Source: Parvularia atlantis (Eukaryota > Opisthokonta > Rotosphaerida). From it: a DNA stretch of 13,115 bases. The notes below the pieces were generated by a model, which was not told the origin of the DNA, ran no database searches, and worked only from the letters and a program-made list of their open reading frames with translations. The stretch spans positions 1-13,115 of the forward strand of contig CALSCO010001594.1 of assembly GCA_943704415.1 (NCBI GenBank). The letters are read 5' to 3'. Positions 1 through 8,500 of the stretch are shown piece after piece. Each line of letters starts with the position of its first letter. Positions within the stretch are counted from its first letter, which is position 1. A program made the translations under genes and the position numbers.

Positions 1-2
1 GC

Positions 3-546
3 TACGCCCCCGACTGGGCCTCGTTCTGGAACTACGGCTCGGCCGCGCTCGAGGCGGCTGAGGCCGCGGCGGTGGCGACGTTCGGCTCGACGCCCGGCTT
101 CGGCGGTGTCGCGACGCACTGGTACGGCTCGTACTTCATGCTCCCGCCCAAGGGCCCGGCCGCCGCGCCCAAGTGCCAGGCCAACGGCATGACGCTCACC
201 ATCGCCACCTCGGACCCGTACGCGTGCGTTGCGGTCTACAAGGTGCGTGCCGTGCTTTATGCTGCCTTGTTGCGTCGCTGACGGCGCCGCTTGCCCGCCC
301 ACCACAGGTCTCGTCGACGGGCTCGTGGACGGCTCTCGCGACCTTCCCGATGACCTCGGCCGCCTCGCAGACGTTCACGCTGAAGGCTGCGGTGCGTGCT
401 GCTCTCTGCGTGCAATCGCCGCGCAGCCGTCTGACCTTGGCACGCTGCAGGGCCCGTACGCGATCGAGCTGTACGACGCCATCGACGCCTCGGGCGACTG
501 CACGAGCAAGTCCAAGCAGTCGCTCGTGCCCTCGGCATCGTGCTGA
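3..546 (+). CDS. C-terminal part of a probable secreted protein, possibly a glycoside hydrolase (5' end outside window)
   Basis: The gene enters from the left edge. Exons are 3-242, 308-391 and 451-546, with introns 243-307 and 392-450. Both introns start GTGCGT, carry a CTGAC-like branch site and end in CAG, and both join in phase 0. Together they give 139 visible residues ending at TGA 544-546. The first exon is rich in aromatic residues (DWASFWNYG, THWYGSYF), a composition common in carbohydrate-active enzymes. The rest is Thr/Ser-rich and beta-strand-like, with spaced cysteines (PKCQ, YACV, GDCT, and a Cys as the last residue) that would suit disulfides in a secreted protein. I do not recognise a named family. 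A glycoside hydrolase C-terminus is a guess from composition only. The gene is convergent with the minus-strand redoxin-like gene, with 345 bases between the two stops. Confidence 0.6.
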
Positions 547-891
547 GACAGCCCGGCCGAACCGCACGGCGAAGCGGCCGAGCCTAACCCAAGCAGTATT
601 TATTGGCCCTTTGCGGCTTGGCTCGTGCCTGCTTCCTCCCTCGCATGCCCTACTTATCTTTGTGTATGTCGGCCTTGGCCGCATGAAATGCCAGCATCTC
701 TTCAGCCCTTCTTTGCGACCGGCTCACTCAGGCCGCGGTCACGACGCGTGTTGTCAGGCTGCAGTTTTGCACTTGCGGCGACAATCACCAGTGACAGCAA
801 GAACAGATGAGTAATTATAATGTTGATGAGGAGCAGCGCGAGACGCAGCGCGGGGAGGAGGCAAATCGCCAGCGCAGCCGGCGACGGCGCA
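547..891. other. Convergent intergenic region, 3' ends of both flanking genes
   Basis: This stretch of about 345 bases lies between the stop of the plus-strand gene (546) and the stop of the minus-strand gene (892). It contains less GC-rich patches, such as TATTTATTGG near 598 and TAATTATAAT near 813, which could serve 3'-end formation in either direction. I see no convincing AATAAA signal, no RNA gene, and no open frame with protein-like composition. Confidence 0.5.
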
Positions 892-1650
892 TCACAACCA
901 CCCGAGCGCGTTGACGATCTCCATCACCGGCGGCCGCTTGTGCACGTCGCTGTCGCAGTGCGCGTACGACACCACGCCGTCCGAGGGCGCGATCACGTAC
1001 GTCGGCGTCAGCGTGAGCACGCCGCCGTCCGCGGCCTCGCCCGGCGCTGGCCCGTACTGCCACGCCACGTTGCCGTCCTTGGCCTCGCTGGCAAACGCGC
1101 CCCAGACCGCAGCCGGGAGCTTGTACACGAGCCCGTACTGGCTCGCGACCTTGTGCTCGGGATCTGCCGCCAATGTGAGCCGCGCGCCGAGCACGACAGG
1201 CGCTCGCGCACCGCTCACGACGGGGAACTCAAGTTGCAGCGCCTGGAGGGCCTGGCGCGCCTCGTCCGTGAGCGCGCCCGGGTACACGGCGACGAGCATC
1301 GAGTTGATGCGCTTGATCTTGACGTAGCCCTGCGGGAGCCCGCGCGTCATCAACGTCGCGTGTGCGGGCCGAGCAGCCGCGGCCGCTGCGCACCTCCTTC
1401 AGCTGGTTGACGTACGCCGCAAAGGCGGGCGACCTGGGCTCGTCGCGTCAACACGTGCGCCGGCTGTGCCGCCGCGGCCGGCGCACCACACGCCCGGCAG
1501 GAACGCGACAACGACCGGCCCCTTTCCCAGCAAGGTGGCGGAGCTGATCGACTGGCCGTCGGCGGTGCTGAGCGAGAACTTTGGCGCGACGCTGCCAGCC
1601 TGCGCGCAGAGCGAGAGAAGAGTCAGCGCCGCGGCAATCCTGCGCGGCAT
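892..1650 (-). CDS. Secreted or ER-routed thioredoxin-fold protein, AhpC/TSA peroxiredoxin-like, active-site Cys apparently lost
   Basis: The exons on the minus strand are 1650-1487, 1433-1394 and 1329-892. The introns, 1486-1434 and 1393-1330, both start GTGCGC, end in CAG and join in frame, giving 213 residues. Residues 1-18 (MPRRIAAALTLLSLCAQA) look like a signal peptide. APKFSLSTADGQSISSATLL and KGPVVVAFLPGVW then match the first strands of AhpC/TSA peroxiredoxin-like proteins. The last exon carries the expected FPVVSG, YGLVYKLPAAV, LTPTYVIAPSDGVVSYAH and SDVHKRPPVMEIVNAL blocks. In this family the VVVxF...W block is normally followed by CPxC. Here the spliced reading is GVWSPAFAAYVNQL, with Ser in place of the first Cys and Phe at the second, so peroxidase or disulfide activity is doubtful. 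Unspliced, the frame reads GVWCAG, but that requires keeping a canonical intron. The start is chosen for the signal peptide, but the frame is open upstream into the next gene. Confidence 0.72.
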
Positions 1651-1878
1651 CGCTTGCGCGCGCGCGGGGCTCGCCTTGACGGCCTTGGGCACCATCTCGG
1701 CCATGCGCACGTACTTGGCGAACGCGTCCCAGCCGGCCTGGCGCGACGTGCCCGCCTCCTGCGCGCGCCGTCGTGCGCGTCAGCTGGGACGGCGCCCCGG
1801 TGCGCGTGCGTCCGCACCGAGAGCACGAACGCGGCCACGTCCTGCTGCACCTTGGCTGTGCGCTGCGCAATGTCGCCG

Positions 1879-1915
<37 letters not shown>

Positions 1916-2286
1916 GGCCCTGCTTGGCCATGGCGGCGGCGGCGGTGGCGGCCTCGTAGTGCGCCGGGGGCTGGCCGAGCTTGGTCGACCCGGCGCGCGC
2001 GTCCTTGGCGCCGCCTGCCGCGGTTGTTGTCGTTCGTGGTCAACGGCGGCCTACGTCAAGGCGGGCACGCCGCTGGGGGTGCGCGCGCACCGAGCACGGC
2101 CGCCACCAGCTGCTCCGCCGCGACGACCGCGGCCTCCTCGGGCGACAGCGCCGGCGCGGTTTTGCGCCCACGCAGCAGCGTGCGCTTGGCGCCGGCGGGC
2201 TGCCCCGTGCCGCGCGGCGCCCCAGTCGTCGGCGCCGTGCCCGCCGCCGCCGCGCCGTGCTCGGGCTGCGACGTCGCCTGGCCCAT
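1651..2286 (-). CDS. Unrecognised Ala/Gly-rich protein with N-myristoylation-like start; 3' end unresolved
   Basis: The start is ATG at 2286-2284. Exons are 2286-2091, 2014-1818 and 1758 onward, with introns 2090-2015 and 1817-1759. Both introns begin GTGCG, end in CAG and join in phase. The N-terminus MGQATSQ fits the N-myristoylation pattern: Gly at position 2 and Ser at position 6. A low-complexity stretch follows, then an acidic helix-like segment (LSPEEAAVVAAEQLVAAVLG), an (Ala-Gly)n run, and a probable helical region containing QRTAKVQQDVAAFVLS and GWDAFAKYVRMAEMVPKAVK. No stop is found before the ATG of the redoxin-like gene at 1650, and the two are in the same frame. The true product may therefore be a fusion of about 380 residues, possibly with a 111-base intron at 1710-1600 removing the signal-peptide-like part. 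I considered small lysosome-complex subunits (LAMTOR1/Meh1 or BLOC-1 type) because of the myristoyl-like start and helical character, but I cannot support either. Confidence 0.5.
1881..1916. repeat. Hexanucleotide tandem repeat (CGCGCC)n inside coding sequence
   Basis: Five exact copies of CGCGCC (1881-1910) are followed by one degenerate copy. On the minus strand they encode the alternating Gly-Ala run of the Ala/Gly-rich protein. The six-base unit preserves frame, so copy number could vary without disrupting the protein. Confidence 0.85.
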
Positions 2287-2531
2287 TTTTCTGCGGCGGC
2301 CGCGTGAGTGATCCGCTGACGCCCGCCGGCCCGGCAAGGAGGCGTGTCGTGTGATTGGTGCGACGTCACATCATATCCACGTGGCCGTGCATAGGCCCGC
2401 CGGCCCGACACCAGCCATGGGTGCGCAGGGCGGCGCTCTCGCAGCGCCGCGCGGCAGCTGCTCACGGCACGCGCCGCGCAGACGACGCCGGGCCAGGCGC
2501 CGGGCCCGCGCGCACCGACGCCGGCAGTACG
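2287..2531. promoter_or_regulatory. Divergent promoter region with CCAAT, CRE-like and E-box motifs
   Basis: These 245 bases separate the start codons of the minus-strand Ala/Gly-rich gene (2286) and the plus-strand BLTP2 gene (2532). Three recognisable motifs cluster within 30 bases. ATTGG at 2354-2358 is an inverted CCAAT box. GACGTCAC at 2362-2369 contains the palindrome GACGTC, like an ATF/CREB site. CACGTG at 2378-2383 is an E-box. No clear TATA box is seen. The open frame upstream of 2532 reaches back to 2355 but encodes Arg/Ala-rich sequence typical of noncoding GC-rich DNA, so I take 2532 as the start. Motif function is inferred from sequence only. Confidence 0.45.
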
Positions 2532-5500
2532 ATGCGCTGGTCCGTCGGCGCGGGCGTCGCGGCCATCGCCGTCGCGTGGGCGCTCGGCCTGGCCGCGTCA
2601 TGGCCGCCGCTGCTCCTCGGCGCCCTCGTCGTCGCCGTCGCGCTCGTGCCGCTGGCCGCGTCGCGCGTGCTCGGCGGCGTCGTGTCGCTAGTTACGCGCC
2701 GCTACGGCATCACCCTGCGGTCTGTCGGCCTGCTCACGTTTGAGAGCGTCGTGATTGGCGGCAACGACGTGCGTGCGACACGCCGCCGCGGCACGTGCGC
2801 AAGGTCTCACACGTCGCTGACGACCTAGGCCGCGCCCGTCCGCGTCAGCCTCGCGCGTTGCTGCCTCGAGCCGCGCCTGCCCAGCCTGCGCAACCCGCTG
2901 CGGCAGAAGGTGCTCGCGGTGCACGTCGAGGGCGTCAAGGTGCTGCTGCGTCAACAGCCGCCGTCACCCATGCCCGGTGTGTGCCACGCGTCCAGTCAGG
3001 CAGCGCCCGATCTCACTCCCTGCAGCTGCAGCTGCACCCGCAGCTCCACCCGCCAGCGCAGGTGCCAGCGGCAGTGGCCGGTTCACCGCCTACGCCAACT
3101 TTGCGCTGCGCGTCGTCGCGGCCTTCACCGCGCTCACGTGCGAGGTCGTCGTCGAGGACGTCGTGGTGGCGCACGTGCCGCAGCGGCTCGACGCACCGCT
3201 GCTCGTCGCGCACGTGGACCAGTGGAAGCTGGATGCGGCCGTGCAGAGCGTGCCGGCCACGCGCAGCACGGTCGACACCGAGCTCACGTCGGCCCTCGCG
3301 CCGTTCCGTGTCCGCGCGCTGTCGCCGGTGCGTGCGCACGTCTTGCTCAGCGCACGCACTGACGGCTCGGGCCCGGCAGCACTTTCGCGCGACGCTGCTC
3401 ACGTTCCTCAAGGACCCGAGCGATATGGCCGGCTTCGACGGCAGCTTCTGGAACGCCACGACGGTGGACGAGTCGGCTGCGTCTGCGGGTGCGCGTGCGA
3501 GCGCGCTTTGTGCAACGCGCGCGCGCCTCACGATGCGTGGTGTGTGCACGCAGACCTCGCCTCGCGCACGCTCTCGGTCGTGCACGACGACGACGACGAT
3601 GGGCCGTATGTGTCGGAACTGTTGCGCTCGACCACGGCGACGGTCGCGAGCGTGTCTGTGCAGATCGCCTCGTTCGAGCTGACGTGCGTGCGATGCTCGC
3701 ACTCGCGCGCGCGCGCTGCAGCTCAGACGCGGTGCAGCGGCCTTCGTGTGCCTGCGCTTCGCATCAACGTCGGCCAGCTGCGCAGCGATCTGCACCTCGA
3801 GGAGCTGGACATGTTCCGCGCGCTCATGCAGACGCGCCGGCCGTCGCGCGTGCCGCCGCCGGCAGCGCCACCAGCCGCCACGGCCGCAGCCTCGTCGCCC
3901 GAGGCGCTCGAGTCGCTGCTGCACAAGCTGCTCGCGCTCGCATTCAAGGTGCGCGCGCGTCCGCGCGCTCGCCCCGTCCGACACGGTGCGTCGCCTGCGC
4001 AGGCTGAGGTGTTTGTGGACACGATGCGGCTCGCGTACCACCTCAAGCCGGCGACGCTCAAGGCCGCCAGCGTCCCGCCCGACGCCGACGGCACGGTCGA
4101 GCTGTTGCTGCCGTCGGGGCTGCTGTGGCTGTTTGCGCACGCGCGCGTGCCCGAGGCCGTGCCGCTGATGAACGACGCGGCGGCCGGGGTCGAGGTCGGC
4201 GTGTCGATGACGGGTGCGTCTGCGTGCCTGATGTTGTGTGCCCACGTGGCTGATGCGCACCGCTGCAGGGATCGGGCTCAAGGTCGGTGGCGGGCAGCAG
4301 CAGAACGTGCAGGGACGGCTTGTGCGCGCGAGCGTCTTTGTGCCGCTCGACGCTATGCCGCATATGGCCCTCGGCGCGGCGTACCCTCCGCAGCGCGTAC
4401 GTCGCGGCTTGCGAGACGGTTCGCGCGCTGATGCGTGCGTGTGCGCAGGCCCTGCGGCCCGTCTCGCTCCAGTGCACGTTTGACGGCTTCCGCTGCGACG
4501 TGACACCGCGCCTGCTGCGCGTCGTCCTTGCTGCGGCCGCGTCACCTACCGGCTCACCGCCCATGCCGCGCGCAAAGCCGCTGCCTGGTGCGTTGCGTGA
4601 GGGCGCATCATCGTCGACTGACGACGCGACCGCACACATCTAGCAGAACGTCAGCCCGTGTACCTCCCACCCGCGGTCGCGGGGTGCCTCGCGGGCGTGC
4701 AGGCGTCCGCGTCGCTCAAGGTGGTCGACACAAACATCGTCACAACGCTGCAGCCGGCAGACGGCGGCGCGACCGAGTCGTTTGTCGCAACGCTCGAGAG
4801 CGCCCTCGCCGACGTCGACGTGGCCGTGCCGCACGAGCCCGGCGCGGAGCTGCGCACGGGCCTGTGCGTGCAGGTGCGCGCGCTAACCGTCAACTCGTTC
4901 GAGCACGCCATCGCCCTCGACCGGTGCGCCTTGCAATACCGCGCGCTGCATGATGCTGACGCCTCGCGCACACAGCGGGCCGTACGTCGCGCTGCACTCG
5001 CGCCTGCAGGGACACCTGCTCGCGCTCGAGGCCGCCGTGCTCAACGTCAGCGCGGCAGTCGAGGAGACGCTGGGCGCAGACACGGTTCTGGACGCGTCGC
5101 TGCTGAGCAAGACAGGTGCGCGCGGCGCACGCTGTGCACACGCAGCCTCATCGTCACGTGGCCTGCAGACGCGCACGTCACGTTCACGCTGGACGGGCTC
5201 GCGAGCGAGGTCACGCCCGACCACGTCACGGCGCTGCTGCGTCTGGGCCGGAAGACCGCCACTACCGGCACTGCGTCCGCACCACCGCCGCGCAAGACGC
5301 CGCTGCCATCGCTGCGCAAACTCGACGCGGCCGCGCGCATGGGCGCCGTCGCGCTCGTGTTTGCGACGCCCTCGGGTGCGCTCGCGGCCGGCCTCGCGTC
5401 GCTCATCGTGGACCGCGAGGTGGAGGTGCCGCGCCTGCACGCGCGTGTTGCGCCGTGTGCAGCGACTGATGATGGTTGCGCCCCGCAGATGCCGTTGCGC

Positions 5501-8500
5501 GCGTCGCCGCTGCTCACGCCCGAGCTGAGCCAGCACCTGTTCTCGCCGCCGCTCTCGGCCGATCCGGGCGGGCAGTTGGTGCGCCGAGCGCCCCTGTGTG
5601 CGGTAGCCGCTGACCGCGCTCGCGTAAAGGACTCGTCGCTCGCGTCACCCGCGCTGCCCGCGAACCGCGTCGTGCTCGCCGGCCTAAGCCTCGATATCGT
5701 GGACATGGTGCTCGGCGACAGTGAGCGCCTGGTCGGCATCGAGAGCGTGTCGTTCAACATCCTCCCGCGCGCGTCGCTGCGGACGTGCGTGCCTCCATCC
5801 GCATTCGCATGCGCGAGCGTGGCGCTCACACGCGATGCCGCAGGCTGCCGCTTGCCGTCTCGACGTCGCATGTGGCGCTGGCCTGGTCGCCGTCGTCGCA
5901 TGTGGTGCGCCGGCTCTCACCGCTCGCACTGCATGACACACGTCGCCGCAGACGGTGCACCGCGTCGTGACAGCCGCCGTGGCCGTGCTGCCGCCGCGCG
6001 AACTGGGTTTGCCCGTGGCAGTGCCGGCCCCGGCGACCGGCCCGCGGCCCCATCTCGCGATGCTGACGGTGGACCGCGTGGACGTGCGCGCGAGCATGTC
6101 GGGCGGCAGCGAGCTGCTGCTTGGCTTGAGCGAGGTGGCCTACGTCGGCGCGACGACCGCAGCAGCCGTGGCCAGGTGCGCACTGCGGCAGCCAGCGCGG
6201 CGGCGACATGCTGACTGATTGCCCCGCCAGCCCCGCGCGCGTCGTCATGGACCGCGTGATCATCGAGGGCGGCGGACACGGCCGCGTGGTCATGTCGCGC
6301 GTGGACGTTGTCCTGCCGCACGTGGACGCGGCTGTGCCGGCCGAGGTCTCGCATGCGCTCGTGACGCAGCTGAAAAACGTGCGCGAGGCGGACGTGGCCG
6401 GCGCGCTGGTCGTGCGGCTCGTGGTGGACGACCTGCTGATCACGTCGGACGCGGACTTTGCGGCGTGGGTGCGTGTGTGCGTGTGTGCGACGTGCTGCGT
6501 GGTCGTGACCCGGGCACATCAGGTCGTGCTGGAGGACGTGCTCAACACGATCAAGGCGCTGCAGCTATACCACCGCGACAAGCTCAAGCCCGTGCTGCGC
6601 CCCGCTGAGCTGCCCGAGCGCACGCTCGCGCGTTCAGTAGCGCTGCACGTGACCGTGCACACAGCCGACCTCGTCGTGCGCGACGTGCCGCTCGAGGCCA
6701 GCCTGAGCCGCAACTACCGTGTGGGGCGCGACGAGCAGATGCACCGGGCGCTGCGCGACGAGGCGCTCCTGCAGCGGCTGGCGGCGATGCACACGCACGA
6801 TTTTGTCGACTCGCAGAGCGTGCTCGCGAGCGCGGGGCACGACGGCGCGACGCTGACGAGCGGCACGTCGGGGTGGACGGGCGTGCCGGAGCAGGCCACG
6901 ACGGTGCGCGCGCTGCACGAGGCGCTGCTGCGGCGCAACGCGTCCACGTACGTCGCGGCGATCGCCGCACGCAAGCAAAGGTGTGTGCTTGCGCAGACCG
7001 CGCGAGTGAGCGGCGTGGCTGACGCGCACGGCACGCAGCGAGACCGAGGACCGCACACACCCGTCGCTGTTCCGCGGGCGCCTCGAGGAGACGGACGGCG
7101 TGCTGTTCGTGTGCCCATCAGTGTTCACGCGCCAGGGGCTGCGCGAGCACCTCGTGCGCATCGACCCGACGAGCAACTGGAACGTGCCCGGCGAGCCGCC
7201 GGTGGTGTTTGACTTCCTCTACGGTACGCACATGCACGTCACGGCGCGGCACGCCAGCCTGCATCTGCGCGACTACCCGAGCCCGTTCGTTGAGGGCAGC
7301 GCAATCAAGACAGTCGGCACGGCCATCCTGGCCGAGGAGGACGCGCCGGAACACTCGCGGCGCGACGTGCAGGTGGACCTGTGGCCGCGCGCGGGTGCGG
7401 GCGCCGAGGCGGACATGGCCGCGGTCGCGTTCGAGCGCGTGCGCATGGACGTCGTGCGCACGGCTACGCCCGTGAAGACCTTCTTCGACATGACGACGTG
7501 GATTGGCCCGGGCATGGTTGCAGCGTACGGCGTGTGCCTCGAGGGCGCCATGTCGGAGATGTCGGAGGCCTTCGGCGCGCTCAGCCGCGACAGCGACGAC
7601 CCGAGCCCGCGCGTGCCGTTCTGGGACAAGCTGCGCGTACTGCTGCACGGGCGGCACACGCTGCACTGCGAGTCGGGCACGATGCGCCTGCTGGCGACGA
7701 TGGACCCGTACGAGGTGCAAGAGCGGCTCGAGATCGTCTTCGCCGAGCCGTTCAGCGGGTCGCTGCACACGCACGGCTTTGAGCTCAACATTGCGAGCGC
7801 AGAGGGTGCGTGGCAGCTGCGCCGTGTGAAATGCAGCCGCTGACCGGGACGCAAACAGCCCACATCCGCACCTACGGCTGCCACGACCAGTCGCGGCTGC
7901 TGCGCGCGGGCCCGATGACGGTCGAGGGCCGCTATGTGTGGACGTGCCTGGGCCACCCAGACGCGCACCACCGGCTCTTCCCAACGCCGGTGCAGAACGT
8001 GCCCGCGAGCGCGCGCGCCACATTCGACACCTACGCGCGCTTCCGCAGCTCGAGCCTGGCGGTGGCGACGCGCGTGACGGTGGCCAACAACGCGGCGGTC
8101 GAGGCTGGCGAGGCGCTGTCGCTGCGGGTGTACAGCGGTACGCAGCTCTGGCTCGAGCGGTTCCTGGGCGTGCTGGCGGCGCCGGTCGTGCCGGCTCGTC
8201 GCGGCAAGGTCTTCCGGGGCATCCCGCTGCGCGTGGCCAAGAAGAAGCTGTCGCGGCACCTGCAGGGCCTCGAGATCCACGCGAGCATCGGCCGCGTCGC
8301 GCTCGCCTACTGCCACTCGCTCGAGCAGCCCCTTGGCCTGCTGGTGCGCGCGACCGAGGCGACCTTCCGCGGCGCGCTCGCGCTGCTGGCCGTACCCAGC
8401 GTCAAGGCCGGCGCCGCGCTGACGTGCGTGCGCCTGATTGTGCAGTCTCGCGCGCGTTCAGACTGACGCTGTGCCCTCTGCCGCAACAGGATCATGCGAT

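Noticed and set aside
1881-1916. CRISPR-like or regulatory repeat array
   Set aside because: The unit is six bases without spacers and lies in frame within an exon. It is a simple coding microsatellite.
1651-2286. Identification of the Ala/Gly-rich protein as a LAMTOR1/Meh1 or BLOC-1 subunit
   Set aside because: Only the myristoyl-like start and helical character support it. No diagnostic motif could be aligned with confidence.
1466-2354. Plus-strand open frames of 281 and 193 codons
   Set aside because: They are Arg/Ala/Pro-rich, with no domain, and lie opposite the minus-strand genes with consistent splice signals.
3013-4545. Long open frame of 510 codons on the minus strand opposite the BLTP2 gene
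   Set aside because: It is Arg/His/Ala-rich, has no recognisable domain, and mirrors the codon bias of the plus-strand exons. It is a GC-rich shadow frame.
7118-8316. Two open frames of about 300 and 350 codons on the minus strand
   Set aside because: They overlap securely identified BLTP2 exons including the FWDK motif and have compositions typical of antisense shadows.
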